The notes: generated by a model not told the origin, from the letters alone. Positions 44,760-54,646 are shown, numbered from the stretch's first letter. The stretch: 64,000 bases of DNA from Moorena bouillonii PNG (GCF_001942495.1 NZ_MKZS01000001.1:7862802-7926801), one strand, 5' to 3'. Translations and numbers: made by a program.

Positions 44760-45788
44760 ATGACCCAAACCCAACAGCGAAAGGCTGACCACATCAGGAT
44801 TTGTCTGGATGAAGATGTTCAATTTCGTGCCAATACCAATGGACTGGAAAGGTACCGCTTCACTCACTGTTGCTTACCAGAACTAAACCGCAGTGAGATT
44901 GACATATCTACTACATTTCTGGGGAAATCCTTGGGAGCACCATTGTTGATTTCTTCTATGACTGGTGGTACTGAACAGGCAAAAACGATTAATTTTCGTC
45001 TGGCTGAGGTTGCCCAACATTACAAACTAGGCATGGGGGTTGGTTCTCAGCGAGTAGCTGTGGAAAAACCCGAGGTTGGTCATACCTTTGCGGTGCGCTC
45101 CCAAGCTCCAGATATTATCCTATTTGCCAACATCGGTGCGGTTCAGCTGAACTACAGTTATGGACTAGAAGAATGCCAAAAGGTGGTTGACCTGTTAACA
45201 GCAGATGCGCTGATTTTGCACATCAATCCCTTGCAGGAGTGCATTCAAGCTAACGGGGATACTAATTTCAAGGGGTTACTTGACAAAATTAATGGTTTAT
45301 GCAGTAAGTTAACGGTACCAGTGATTGCTAAAGAAGTGGGTAATGGCATCTCAGCCGCTATGGCCCAGAGGTTGCTGGAGGCTGGTGTTACCGCTATTGA
45401 TGTTGCTGGTGCCGGGGGCACGTCTTGGGCAAAGGTAGAAAGTGAGCGAGGATTAACCGCTCATCAGCGTCGGTTAGGACAGACCTTTGGTGACTGGGGT
45501 TTACCAACCGCTGAGTGCATTACCAGTATTCGAGCCATTGCCCCCGACATTCCCTTAATTGCATCTGGGGGATTGCGCAATGGTTTGGATGTGGCAAAAG
45601 CGATCGCATTAGGAGCCGATATTGCTGGTCTAGCATTACCATTCCTGCAAGCAGCAGCTGAGTCAGTAGATGCCGTTGATGCCTTAGTGCAACTGTTGAT
45701 GGCAGAAATCACTACTGCTCTATTCTGCACCGGTAATGCTACGTTGTCTGATCTCAAGCAATCCAACACTTTGAAAAAGTTAGGATAG
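44760..45788 (+). CDS. fni: Type 2 isopentenyl-diphosphate delta-isomerase
   Basis: A 342-residue FMN- and NADPH-dependent enzyme interconverting IPP and DMAPP for carotenoid, phytol and quinone synthesis. Motifs are [55 protein letters not shown], and [20 protein letters not shown] near the FMN phosphate site. Length is normal. It is cotranscribed with pyrR by spacing. The gene ends beside a very long heptamer field. Confidence 0.96.
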   Translation: MTQTQQRKADHIRICLDEDVQFRANTNGLERYRFTHCCLPELNRSEIDISTTFLGKSLGAPLLISSMTGGTEQAKTINFRLAEVAQHYKLGMGVGSQRVAVEKPEVGHTFAVRSQAPDIILFANIGAVQLNYSYGLEECQKVVDLLTADALILHINPLQECIQANGDTNFKGLLDKINGLCSKLTVPVIAKEVGNGISAAMAQRLLEAGVTAIDVAGAGGTSWAKVESERGLTAHQRRLGQTFGDWGLPTAECITSIRAIAPDIPLIASGGLRNGLDVAKAIALGADIAGLALPFLQAAAESVDAVDALVQLLMAEITTALFCTGNATLSDLKQSNTLKKLG

Positions 45789-45789
45789 T

Positions 45790-46047
45790 GGTAATCGGGA
45801 ATCGGGAATCGGGAATCGGGAATCGGGAATCGGGAATCGGGAATAGAGAATCGGGAATCGGGAATCGGGAATCGGGAATCGGGAATCGGGAATCGCCCTT
45901 AATCCTTAATCCTTAATCCTTAATCCTTAATCCTTGATGCTTAATCCTTAATCCTTAATCCTTAATCCTTAATCCTTTATGCTTAATAATTCATTCTTTA
46001 TGCTTAATCCTTAATCCTTAATCCTTAATCCTTAATCCTTAATCCTT
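45790..46047. repeat. Back-to-back heptamer fields (GGGAATC, then TTAATCC)
   Basis: About fourteen GGGAATC heptamers (45,795-45,893) pass directly into about twenty TTAATCC/TTTATGC heptamers (45,897-46,047), which end immediately upstream of sppA. Confidence 0.95.
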
Positions 46048-46053
46048 TACCAA

Positions 46054-47871
46054 ATGCGTCAATTTCTTCAACAAACCTTTGCCAGCCTAGTAGGAAGTCT
46101 TGCCGGTTTAATTCTATTTTTTAGTTTAGCTACTAGTGGATTCCTGTTTCTACTGATTGCAGTAGCATCCAAAGATACAGGGCCACAGGTTCAAGATAAA
46201 TCAGTACTGGTGTTTGATTTATCGGTCAATATCAGCGATACCAATCCTACCTCAAGCACTAGTGAAGTGATTGAAGAGGTGTTATCGGGTCAACAAACCA
46301 ATATCATCCCTTTGCGCAAGGTGCTCGATACTCTGGATAAGGCAACTAAAGATAAGCGCATTGTTGCTCTCTACCTGGATGGAGCTGCATCTAAAACTGT
46401 TGGCAACACTGGCTTGGCAAATCTCAAGGAGGTAAGGGAGGCTCTGGAACGTTTCCGAGCTGCTGGGAAAAAAATTATTGCCTATGACGTAGATTTGGGA
46501 GAACGGGAATACTATCTTAGCTCAGTTGCGGATACGATAATTCTTAACCCGATGGGAGTTGTGGAAATCAATGGCTTGAACTCTGCCCAACTTTTTCTGA
46601 CCGGAGCTCTCCAGAAGTATGGTATTGGTGTTCAGGTAGTTCGAGTTGGCAAGTACAAGTCCGCAGTTGAACCGTTCTTGCTCAAACAGCTCAGTCCTGA
46701 AAGTCGGGAACAGACTCGAGAATTGTTAGATGATATTTGGGATGAATTTTTGACAACTGTGGGGAAAAGTCGTGAGATTACTCCCAAGACCTTGCAAGCG
46801 ATCGCTAATACTAAAGGGATGTTGATCGCATCAGAGGCCAAACGTCAAGGTTTGGTGGATCAAGTTGGATACTTCGATGAGGTGATTGCTACTCTCAAGG
46901 AGCTTACTGGAGAAAAAGAAAAGGATAAATCGTTCCGGAAAATTAAGCTGGCTACTTACGCTAGTGCGAAAAGTCCTTACTCTAAAAATCGCAAGTCTAA
47001 GCATAAAATTGCCGTAGTTTATGCCGAGGGTAGCATTGTTGACGGTCAGGGAAACCTTGAGCAAGTAGGGGGTGAACGCTTTGCTAAACAGCTGCGCGAG
47101 CTACGGCTGGATAAAGATATTAAAGCAGTAGTGCTCAGGGTTAATAGTCCTGGTGGCAGTGCTACAGCCTCTGAGATTATTCAACGGGAAGTGCGGCTGA
47201 TCCGTCAAGAAAAGCCAGTGATTGTGTCTATGGGCAATGTGGCAGCTTCTGGTGGCTACTGGATTTCTACCTATAGCGACCGAATTTTTGCTGAGCCAAA
47301 TACTATCACTGGTTCTATTGGTGTCTTTGGTGTACTTTTTAATATCCAAGAATTAGCTAACAACAATGGTCTGACCTGGGATATTGTACAAACAGCTTCT
47401 TTAGCGGATATTCAAAGTACTGTCCGTCCCAAAACAGACCAAGAGTTGGCAATCTACCAAACCATGGTTAATCAGATTTATGACCAGTTCATTGACAAAG
47501 TAGCAGAGTCACGTAAATTGCCTAAGGGCAAGGTGAAAGATATTGCTCAGGGACGGGTTTGGTCAGGTATAGACGCCAAGGAGATAGGTTTAGTTGATGA
47601 GATTGGGGGTATTAATGATGCTATTAAGTATGCAGCTCAACAAGCTAAGTTAAAGAATGATTGGAAAGTAGAAGAGTATCCAAAAATTCCTAGTTTCGAG
47701 GAAAGGATTCTGGAGACACTGACTAATGATGTTAGGCTCACAAGCCGACAATTACCTGAGCCACTAACTACAGAGTTGCTGAAGCTAAAACAGGATTTGG
47801 CAATTTTCACAACCTTCAATGACCCGAAGGGGATTTATTCTATTTTGCCGTTTAACTGGCGAGTTGATTAA
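46054..47871 (+). CDS. sppA: Signal peptide peptidase SppA (67-kDa type)
   Basis: A 605-residue membrane-anchored serine protease with an N-terminal hydrophobic segment (LAGLILFFSLATSGFLFLLI) and two tandem SppA domains. The general base is the lysine in VGKYKSAVEPF in the first domain, the nucleophile the serine in NVAASGGYWIST of the second, as in E. coli SppA. It digests signal peptides and, in cyanobacteria, is linked to thylakoid remodelling in high light. The start ATG lies only a few nt after a TTAATCC repeat field, so the leader is repeat-derived and no clean ribosome site is visible. Confidence 0.95.
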   Translation: MRQFLQQTFASLVGSLAGLILFFSLATSGFLFLLIAVASKDTGPQVQDKSVLVFDLSVNISDTNPTSSTSEVIEEVLSGQQTNIIPLRKVLDTLDKATKDKRIVALYLDGAASKTVGNTGLANLKEVREALERFRAAGKKIIAYDVDLGEREYYLSSVADTIILNPMGVVEINGLNSAQLFLTGALQKYGIGVQVVRVGKYKSAVEPFLLKQLSPESREQTRELLDDIWDEFLTTVGKSREITPKTLQAIANTKGMLIASEAKRQGLVDQVGYFDEVIATLKELTGEKEKDKSFRKIKLATYASAKSPYSKNRKSKHKIAVVYAEGSIVDGQGNLEQVGGERFAKQLRELRLDKDIKAVVLRVNSPGGSATASEIIQREVRLIRQEKPVIVSMGNVAASGGYWISTYSDRIFAEPNTITGSIGVFGVLFNIQELANNNGLTWDIVQTASLADIQSTVRPKTDQELAIYQTMVNQIYDQFIDKVAESRKLPKGKVKDIAQGRVWSGIDAKEIGLVDEIGGINDAIKYAAQQAKLKNDWKVEEYPKIPSFEERILETLTNDVRLTSRQLPEPLTTELLKLKQDLAIFTTFNDPKGIYSILPFNWRVD

Positions 47872-47879
47872 GGGTTCCA

Positions 47880-48147
47880 TAGCGCAGCCAAAAGGCCAAG
47901 GTTGTCTGTCATAATGCAGAATGTAGAATGCAGAATGTAGAATGTAGAATTCCCAATTCTACATTCTACATTCTTAATTCAAAAATGTTGTTCGCCTTTG
48001 GCGATTCGGTGTAGGGTAGGGTTAAATCTGAATTACACTATTTGCCCGATTCCCGATTCCCGATTCCCGATTCCCGATTCCCGATTCCCGATTCCCGATT
48101 CCCGATTCCCGATTCCCGATTCCCGATTCCCGATTCCCGATTCCCTC
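47880..48147. repeat. Mixed repeat field between sppA and the GDYXXLXY gene
   Basis: GCAGAATGTAGAAT/ATTCTACATTCT inverted heptamers (47,918-47,975), a GTTCGCCTTTGGCGATTCGG HIP-type fragment (47,990-48,009), and about fourteen CCCGATT heptamers (48,048-48,145) abutting the stop of the next gene. Confidence 0.9.
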
Positions 48148-48816
48148 TTAAAACCGATACTTGCGAATCGGCTGTTGAGAATCCTTACTTACCAGTGCCC
48201 AGATTCCGATTGGTAAAGCATTTCCTTGAGCATCCACCTTAATTTCCATCACAATTGGTGGTGGTGATATCGGTAGATTAGAGTTCTCTTGCCTAGCACT
48301 ATTTAATTCTTCATTAATTTGTTGCCGTTGGTCTTCTGGCATATAGTAAGTTTCCAATCCATACTCAATCGAGCCATAGTTAGCAACACCTTTGAGGGGA
48401 ATCTGATTAGCTGGTAGTCGGGAAGGGAATTTGGCACTTAAGCCTACTGGTTTCCAGGCTATTGGTAGTTGAGTTGAGTTGGATGAGTCTGGTGCTTCTA
48501 AAATTACGTAAAAACGGGTACCAGGCTTGATAAAGGTTACCTTGTTGCCATTAGGTTGTTGCTTGGGCAGTTTTTGCCAGCCATGAAGATTGCGTAAGTT
48601 GTCCTGATTAGAAATATCGTATCTTAGAGTTTGGGAATAGCCTCGCAAAAGTTCGTAAGGGTCTACTGGCGCTGTCTGAAGGATGACAGTTTTTCCAGTC
48701 AGTGTAGTGTAAATTGCCTGGGTGGGAACAGTAATAATTAGTGCAGTTTGAAATAAAAGAGGTACCCAGAATCGCCAGCTTGGTATAGGACGGGAATACT
48801 CAGAATTAATGCTCAT
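48148..48816 (-). CDS. GDYXXLXY-family membrane protein
   Basis: A 222-residue protein with one N-terminal hydrophobic segment (FWVPLLFQTALIITVPTQAI) and an extracytoplasmic domain. VDPYELLRGYSQTLRYDIS corresponds to the family signature, with the Gly-Asp of GDY reduced to GY. FIKPGTRFYVILEA and VANYGSIEYGLETYYMPED are also typical. The family almost always accompanies a DUF2157 protein, which lies immediately upstream here (24-nt gap). Function unknown; a membrane pair in envelope stress is a guess. Confidence 0.88.
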   Translation of the reverse strand: MSINSEYSRPIPSWRFWVPLLFQTALIITVPTQAIYTTLTGKTVILQTAPVDPYELLRGYSQTLRYDISNQDNLRNLHGWQKLPKQQPNGNKVTFIKPGTRFYVILEAPDSSNSTQLPIAWKPVGLSAKFPSRLPANQIPLKGVANYGSIEYGLETYYMPEDQRQQINEELNSARQENSNLPISPPPIVMEIKVDAQGNALPIGIWALVSKDSQQPIRKYRF

Positions 48817-48840
48817 AATTCATAATTCATAAATCATAAA

Positions 48841-50205
48841 TCATAATTCAGACTTCAAATAGCGCTCAAACCATAGTCCAGCACCAATAATACCTAGCCC
48901 ACAGAGGAATAAGACTATGGATTTGACTAACAAAGCAGTATCGTACTCCAGCATCCGGGTCAAAATTTGCAGCGTCAGTAGCACCATGCCACCCCAGAAT
49001 AAACCTCGTTTCCCCTCTGCTAGTCCGGCGCGGATTAAACCGATGTCGATTAGGAATAAAAGCAGATTGAAGATGAATACCGCTATGATGGGTAGAATAC
49101 CAATACTGAGATGCCAATAGGGAACTAGGGCGCTGATCACAATCATAATAGCCACACCCTTAGTGATTGAGTCCATTCGACGTAACAGTCTGCTCCATGC
49201 CCAGATCGTTAAGCTACCTAAAATGACACTATCAATCACGGCAGGTTTCAGGAGTATTGAGGTGACTTCAACTAGCGGTTTGACTGATGGGGAACTATCC
49301 CATAACACGTGGAAAGACAAAAAATAAGATGATAGGCTGAGGAAGGTGATCCCAAGGGTGCGGGCTGTGCTATTAAATTCCTGGAGGTTGGGCTGAATTC
49401 TTCCCAGGAAACCCCCGTATGACCATAACAAGGCTGGTGGTAGAGCGCATGCGATCGCAGCAATCCAACCGGGATAAGGCCATAGCTCGAAGTTGATCAA
49501 GTTCCATTCCAGGGCAGCAACTACTGCGATCGCACTTAAGCGAAACATCCATCGTGAACGACACCAGTAAGCCAAGGGAATAAACAGTAAACCCGCAAAC
49601 ACTGGCATATGTTGTATGATTAGCCTTAGCCAAGACAACTCTGTGATTGCCAAAAATTCTGGCTGGGACATTCCTCGCACATACCCTAACCCAATCAAGA
49701 CCATTGCCAGCATCCCTAATAGGGTCAAGCGTAGGCTATAAGCCATGGCTAAGACTCCTAATCCCCAAATCAGGTATAACTGATACAGTGGTCCACTTTG
49801 GTGGAACATTTGGGACATCAGTGCTATATTGGCTCCTAAAGTCAGGGCTCCTAAAAGTAATAAACCCTGTCCCAAACGGCAATGCCTACCTTGGGTTGGG
49901 TCTCGCCATAGATAGAAGCCAGCAATGTTGATCCCGAAGAAGACACTCAGAAGCAAGGTCACTTTCAACCACCGAGACCAGGCTTGCCAGTTGGCTGCCA
50001 CAAAGGTGATCATGCCCAAGCCTAAGAGAAGACTGCCTAGAACTAGCAAAATTACGACGAATCGATTACGGGCCGCTACTTCCAGGTCACTAAATTGATA
50101 GCGTTCCGCTAATTGAGCGTATAGGCCAGCATCAATCAACCCTTCTGTTTGCCATTGTTGTGCTTCTTGACGTAACTGGTGACGAAATTTATCGGAAGGC
50201 ATCAC
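48841..50205 (-). CDS. DUF2157 membrane protein
   Basis: A 454-residue polytopic protein. The soluble N-terminal helix region (FRHQLRQEAQQWQTEGLIDA GLYAQLAERY) is the DUF2157 signature, followed by about twelve hydrophobic segments (VILLVLGSLLLGLGMITFVA at the first). It is coupled to the GDYXXLXY gene downstream. No function is known. It is divergent from the RNA-binding protein gene across 381 nt. Confidence 0.88.
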   Translation of the reverse strand: MMPSDKFRHQLRQEAQQWQTEGLIDAGLYAQLAERYQFSDLEVAARNRFVVILLVLGSLLLGLGMITFVAANWQAWSRWLKVTLLLSVFFGINIAGFYLWRDPTQGRHCRLGQGLLLLGALTLGANIALMSQMFHQSGPLYQLYLIWGLGVLAMAYSLRLTLLGMLAMVLIGLGYVRGMSQPEFLAITELSWLRLIIQHMPVFAGLLFIPLAYWCRSRWMFRLSAIAVVAALEWNLINFELWPYPGWIAAIACALPPALLWSYGGFLGRIQPNLQEFNSTARTLGITFLSLSSYFLSFHVLWDSSPSVKPLVEVTSILLKPAVIDSVILGSLTIWAWSRLLRRMDSITKGVAIMIVISALVPYWHLSIGILPIIAVFIFNLLLFLIDIGLIRAGLAEGKRGLFWGGMVLLTLQILTRMLEYDTALLVKSIVLFLCGLGIIGAGLWFERYLKSEL

Positions 50206-50586
50206 AACCTATTTTTTAGAGCTTAAGACTTTCATCTGGGAATATACAATGTTATAATCACTAACCGACTGAATGTTTGATTATGTCCATGATATGGTGT
50301 AAACATTCTGTAATAATTAGATCAGAGTAAGTAAAAAACTGTTAACTAGAATCGGAGCTAATGGTAAACCAGAGGTCAACGTGTGGGTAGTAGTAGCTCC
50401 GAACATGTGGTATATAGGAGTTTTGATTTTACTGCATCCGTCTGTTCAGTTGAGGTTGGTAAGGTACGTCAGAAGATTGTCTAGACGTGGTAAGTGTTCG
50501 TCCCTCAAATTTCTCCTTATCCACCCTAGTGACTGGTGTCAACAATTTTTTCCTTTTTTTTTGTTATAGCCCGGAGGTATCTCTAA
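50206..50586. promoter_or_regulatory. Leader and promoter region of the RNA-binding protein gene
   Basis: A 381-nt gap with TATAAT at ~50,250 and a pyrimidine-rich stretch (50,545-50,563) just before the GGAGG ribosome site at 50,573. Long 5' leaders are usual for cold-inducible cyanobacterial rbp genes; no specific fold is demonstrated. Confidence 0.4.
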
Positions 50587-51069
50587 ATGTCCATTCGCCT
50601 GTACATAGGTAACTTACCTAAAGAAGAAGTAAACCGTGATGAGCTGCAAGCTATTTTTGCTGAAGCCGGTGACAACTTTACCACAAAAGTGATTAAAGAT
50701 CGTAAAACTGGTAAATGTCGGGGCTTCGGCTTCGTCACGGTGGCAACGGATGAGGAGGCTGATCAATTCATTGAAAAGTTCAATGGTCTTATGTTCAAGG
50801 ATACTGCCTTGAAAATTGAAAAAGCCCTGCCACGATCCAAGAATGTAGAGAAAGAACCATCTAAGGAGAAAGAAAAACCCAATCAAGCATCAACCTCATC
50901 TACCAGCAACAATCCTCCCCCTCGCCGTAACAACAACAAGAATAAGTCTAATAAGCGTAAGCATCAACAGACTACATCTGACCCCGCTGGAATTCAACCC
51001 GATCCCCGTTGGGCTAATGAATTGGCAAAGCTGAAAGAAATGTTATCGGCTCAAACTACTAACTCTTAA
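50587..51069 (+). CDS. RRM-type RNA-binding protein (Rbp)
   Basis: A 160-residue protein with one RRM at ~3-80: RNP2 LYIGNL, RNP1 KCRGFGFV, and the cyanobacterial start MSIRLYIGNLPKEEVNRDEL. The remainder is a low-complexity, basic tail rich in Ser, Asn and Lys (PRRNNNKNKSNKRKHQQ). These proteins are often cold-induced; in Synechocystis relatives help bring photosystem mRNAs to thylakoids. The longer tail and RRM variant (KVIKDRKTGKCRG) suggest the Rbp2/3-like rather than the glycine-rich class. Confidence 0.93.
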   Translation: MSIRLYIGNLPKEEVNRDELQAIFAEAGDNFTTKVIKDRKTGKCRGFGFVTVATDEEADQFIEKFNGLMFKDTALKIEKALPRSKNVEKEPSKEKEKPNQASTSSTSNNPPPRRNNNKNKSNKRKHQQTTSDPAGIQPDPRWANELAKLKEMLSAQTTNS

Positions 51070-51580
51070 TTTTGAGTGAGATTAGCCCTACGCCATACCC
51101 GTCAGGGAGGCGTGGGCTTATTGCTCTGTAAAGCTTCAGGCTTTCGACGCAATTTTTTAATAAAAGATCTAATCACCAAGCGCCTGGGTTATACCAGTCT
51201 GCTGATAGTACTACTTTAATATCGATATCTGACTCATTCTGCCAGACAGAGAGTCTTTTCTTTTTTTTGGTTCATGTACACTGGCAAATCCCGATAGGTT
51301 TATGGTCATTTAAAAGGGAGGTTACAACCAGATCCCGATAGCTTACCAATACCAAACAAATTCAAGCCAACGAAACAGCAAACTATTGAGCTTGATAGAT
51401 AGCTGTTAATGTTGTGTGTCCACTACCAACTACCTATTAGCTTAACCCTTGCCGATTAAAAGTCTGGCAAGCTCAGGTAATTTTGCATCCTGTGTTACCT
51501 GATGGATTTACAATTGTCAGTTGTGAACTAAAACTTACGTTTTAACCACTAACCACTAACCACTAATCACTAACGTTGTT
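51070..51580. other. Intergenic region between rbp and rpiA
   Basis: A strong hairpin at 51,084-51,118 (AGCCCTACGCC / GGCGTGGGCT) shortly after the rbp stop may stabilise or end its transcript, although no U run follows. ACCACTAACCACTAA heptamers occur at 51,546-51,570. No gene seen. Confidence 0.5.
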
Positions 51581-52291
51581 ATGAGTGCAGAAATTGACCC
51601 CATTAAGTTAATGAAACAGGAAGTTGGCAAAGCAGCTGCCAAGCGGGTGCAGTCGGGAATGATTGTGGGGCTAGGCACTGGTTCAACGACTGCCTATGCA
51701 ATTCAGTTTTTAGGCGATCGCTTAAACTCTGGAGAGATTAAGGATATTGTAGGCATCCCCACCTCTTTCCAGGCAGAAGTCTTGGCGAAACAGTACGGCA
51801 TTCCCTTGACTACCCTTGATGCGGTGGATCACATAGATGTAGCGATTGATGGTGCTGACGAAGTCGATCCCCAGAAAAATTTGATTAAGGGGGGTGGCGC
51901 TGCCCACACCCGTGAGAAAATTGTAGATTCCCTGGCCAAACAATTTATCGTAGTAGTCGATAGCACTAAAATAGTTGAACACTTGGGGTCTACCTTCCTA
52001 TTACCTGTAGAAGTTATCCCGATGGCAATCACACCAGTTATGAATGCCATTGAAAAGCTAGGGGGTAAACCGGAACTGCGCATGGGGGTCAAAAAAGCTG
52101 GACCAGTGATTACAGATCAGGGAAATATGGTCGTTGATGTCAAATTTGATGCCATTGATAACCCAGCTGAGCTAGAAAAAACTATCAATAATATTCCTGG
52201 TGTTCTGGAAAATGGTTTATTTGTTGGGGTTACGGATCTGGTTCTAGTTGGAGAAGTTAAGGATGGTCAGACCGTGATTCGGGAAATGTAA
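51581..52291 (+). CDS. rpiA: Ribose-5-phosphate isomerase A
   Basis: A 236-residue enzyme interconverting ribose 5-phosphate and ribulose 5-phosphate in the Calvin and pentose-phosphate cycles. Substrate-binding motifs are [32 protein letters not shown] and the catalytic TREKI region. [20 protein letters not shown] and [14 protein letters not shown] close the protein. Length is normal. It is followed by an inverted repeat and appears monocistronic. Confidence 0.97.
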   Translation: MSAEIDPIKLMKQEVGKAAAKRVQSGMIVGLGTGSTTAYAIQFLGDRLNSGEIKDIVGIPTSFQAEVLAKQYGIPLTTLDAVDHIDVAIDGADEVDPQKNLIKGGGAAHTREKIVDSLAKQFIVVVDSTKIVEHLGSTFLLPVEVIPMAITPVMNAIEKLGGKPELRMGVKKAGPVITDQGNMVVDVKFDAIDNPAELEKTINNIPGVLENGLFVGVTDLVLVGEVKDGQTVIREM

Positions 52292-52317
52292 CACGTCCAG
52301 CACTAAAGCTTGAAAGT

Positions 52318-52408
52318 GCCGTGGGATTCTTGCTTGATAGAAATACTCTTGATAGAAATACTCAGATATTTCTCCCAAGCCAAGGCAATTAAGTGTATGT
52401 CCCACGGC
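52318..52408. repeat. Inverted repeat downstream of rpiA
   Basis: GCCGTGGGA (52,318-52,326) and TCCCACGGC (52,400-52,408) enclose a 73-nt loop that contains a duplicated TGATAGAAATACTC. It may be a terminator-like structure or a miniature element. Confidence 0.6.
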
Positions 52409-52455
52409 TTGATTAATTTTCCAGGTAGAGAATAGTTGATTAGACTTTGTCGAGC

Positions 52456-52551
52456 TTAGCCACCAGCGGCAAAGGTGAGCATGATCACTGCTGAAAGCAA
52501 CATACCAGGACTTAGTAACAGAACTAACATCAAAAAATCATGGGATTCCAT
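52456..52551 (-). CDS. 31-residue single-pass membrane peptide
   Basis: A very short reverse-strand gene: MESHDFLMLVLLLSPGMLLS, then AVIMLTFAAGG and TAA. A TAGGAGAGTTTACGATT leader puts AGGAG 10 nt before the ATG. The peptide is one hydrophobic helix with a charged N-terminus and Gly-rich end, like the small subunits of photosynthetic or respiratory complexes (Psb, Psa, Pet, Ndh small subunits), but I cannot match it to a named one. It sits alone, convergent with rpiA. Confidence 0.6.
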   Translation of the reverse strand: MESHDFLMLVLLLSPGMLLSAVIMLTFAAGG

Positions 52552-53004
52552 AATCGTAAACTCTCCTAACTGCTTCTTTACTACCTTAACCTGCTACAAA
52601 GGCTAATCCCGGAAAATCAAGAATTTATCAAGAATTCGTAAGCGGTCAGCCCTCAGCGGTCAGCCCTCAGCGAAAGGCCTTTGGCCAAGCTACGCGAACA
52701 GCGGTGAGCTAAAAGCTCACGCGTGCGCGTTCAGCTTCAAAAAAAACATCGTTCGCGTGTGGCACAGGCTTTGGCCTTGGCCTTTGGCCACGCGGGGCGC
52801 GTTTGGCCACGCTGTGCGAACGACGCTGGGATTTAACTCAGTATTAAACGAATGCTTACCTCTTTTATTCAAAAGCTGAACGCGCACGCGTGCGCGTAGC
52901 GCATTAGCTGATAGCTGAATTGTCCTTAACTTGGAGCAGGAGAATAACGAATTTATCAGCATCTTCTAGTTGCTGTTAAACGTAGGATGGGTTTACCCTG
53001 GGAA
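52552..53004. repeat. Repeat-filled intergenic region
   Basis: GGTCAGCCCTCAGC heptamers (52,640-52,672), a GGCCTTTGGCCAAGC HIP-type fragment, the long GGCACAGGCTTTGGCC composite unit (52,757-52,826) and GCGCACGCGTGCGCGTAGCG (52,882-52,903). No gene. Confidence 0.85.
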
Positions 53005-53607
53005 TCAGTTTACAATACCTTGTAATTTAAGTTTGAAACCGGGAAGCACTGCTTCTCCAGATAACTCTTTGGGATTATCTATAACCTCAGTGTTTTGTCC
53101 TGAGCGATAAATTTCAACCCGTCGATTCTGAGGGTCAATCAGCCACCCCAAGCGCAAGCCATTGTCAATATACTCTTGCATTTTTGCCTGTAGCTCCTTG
53201 AGACTGTCAGACTTTGATCGCAACTCAATTACGAAATCAGGACAGACTTTAGGGAAAGTTTGTTTTTGTTCCTCTGTCAGTGCATCCCAGCGGTTACGTG
53301 ACACCCAAGAGCTATCAGGGGAACGATTGGAGCCATTGGGAAGTTCAAATCCGGTAGATGAGTCAAATGCTTCTCCTTGTTCCGGGTTTTCCTCATACCA
53401 ATTGCCCAATTGCCTGCTAATACTTAGATTTCTTTTACCGGTTTCCCATCCTGTTGGTGGATTCACAATCAATTTTCCCTCAGCAGTTCTTTCTAATCTC
53501 AGGTCTCGGTTAGCATTAGCTAACTGTTCAAACTGTTGGTGACTGACGTTGAGGTCCAAAGATTGTGGAACTATTAGCTTTAGTAGGGGTTCTAGTTGAC
53601 TTGACAT
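53005..53607 (-). CDS. Uma2 (DUF820) family putative endonuclease
   Basis: A 200-residue protein with the Uma2 core: GFELPNGSNRSPDSSWVSRN, FVIELRSKSDSLKELQAKMQ and LGWLIDPQNRRVEIYRSG, with PD and E-x-K-like acidic residues in place. It is a different subgroup from the tandem pair at 24,678-26,328 and lacks their coiled-coil tail. Activity and target unknown. Confidence 0.87.
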   Translation of the reverse strand: MSSQLEPLLKLIVPQSLDLNVSHQQFEQLANANRDLRLERTAEGKLIVNPPTGWETGKRNLSISRQLGNWYEENPEQGEAFDSSTGFELPNGSNRSPDSSWVSRNRWDALTEEQKQTFPKVCPDFVIELRSKSDSLKELQAKMQEYIDNGLRLGWLIDPQNRRVEIYRSGQNTEVIDNPKELSGEAVLPGFKLKLQGIVN

Positions 53608-53704
53608 AACCGTTAATCCTTGGAATTGAGATATAACGAGAGAGCAGAAGATAAAGAACTCACGTCGGTTAATTTTACTGGGATTATGGGGAGTTTATCT
53701 AAGT

Positions 53705-53765
53705 CGCGTTCGCTTTTAGCGGAAGCTTAGCTTCATCGCCTTTGGCGTGGCCTACGGCCAATCGC
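53705..53765. repeat. HIP1-related palindromic repeat, intergenic
   Basis: GCGTTCGCTTTTAGCGGAAG, CTTAGCTTCATCGCCTTTGG and CGTGGCCTACGGCCAATCGC in tandem; the second half equals the insert in the DUF4058 gene. Confidence 0.8.
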
Positions 53766-53852
53766 TTAATGGATAATTGAGCAGGGAAAACAAAGGTTGG
53801 GCAATCTGCGAACATTTATCTTGCTGTTCATTCTTGTCCTGATTCAAAAATT

Positions 53853-54646
53853 TTATCGACGATCTCCTGCCCAAGATGCCACATCATCCTCCGACCAAGG
53901 GAATGGCGGATTGCTGCTATAGTCAATAAAATAGTCGTAGCCTAACTGGTCATAAAGCTCATCCACTAATGTCTGTAATTCTACCATTGGTTCGGTATCC
54001 CCAGGAAGAAGGGGAAGCCGAAAAGAGGGAATGCGTTCGCCTTTGGCGTGGCCTACGGCCAATCGCATAAATTAAAAAGGTACAAGTCAGCCGTGGGACG
54101 GGTATTAGAACGACTGACTAATATCCGATAATGACTGGGATTACTGCTGTTAGAAACAGGTAGAGGTTCCCCATCTCGCAACAGGTCAATTTCGACCAAA
54201 TGAGTCATACTCTCGAATATCTGCTGCCGTTTGGCCTCGTATTTCTGACGCCCTTCTCCTCGTTTATTGGCAGGAGAGATAACTTCAATCGCTGTCACCA
54301 CTTCCTTAGTGGCTACATCTTTAACCTCGATGTAGGATTGTCGGACTTCTTCTCGTAAAGGAACAGCTACCTTAATCGGTTGAACTAACGGTTCAGATAC
54401 CGCAACTGCTGTAGCCATTGCAGCTGAAGCATCTCGGCTTTGTTGAACCGTAACATCGGGTCTACCAATGGCAATCTTGGTTGAGCCAGCAATCTTATAA
54501 ACCCACTTATCCGTGACTACCCGATATTTAGGTAGCAGTTTCGGAATTAATGCTCTAGCCAAAGCCGCCACCAATTGGTTGTGGAAATCCGACCAATATT
54601 CCGGTTGTTCGAGGTAGGGATGAATCCCTGGAAATGGGTTAGTCAT
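53853..54646 (-). pseudogene. DUF4058 family gene split by a 26-nt palindromic insert
   Basis: Two frames together make one DUF4058 protein. The first (from 54,646) begins MTNPFPGIHPYLEQPEYWSD and continues through YIEVKDVATKEVVTAIEVIS to LYLFNLCDWP and a TAG. The second, one frame off, continues ERIPSFRLPLLPGDTEPMVE LQTLVDELYDQ to the stop at 53,853. Between them lies a 26-nt insert. Deleting it gives LFNLCDRIPSFRLPL in one frame, a ~255-residue protein of normal family length. The gene therefore looks recently inactivated by the insert. DUF4058 has a PD-(D/E)XK-like core of unknown function. Confidence 0.85.
54033..54066. repeat. HIP1-site palindromic insert (26 nt) in the DUF4058 gene
   Basis: On the gene strand: GCGAT, then TGGCCGTAGGCCACGC and CAAAGGCGAA, then CGC. 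The length is not a multiple of three. Confidence 0.9.

Noticed and set aside
48042..48242. Pro-Asp-Ser-Arg-Phe repeat open frame
   Set aside because: Another heptamer artefact overlapping the 3' end of a real reverse-strand gene.
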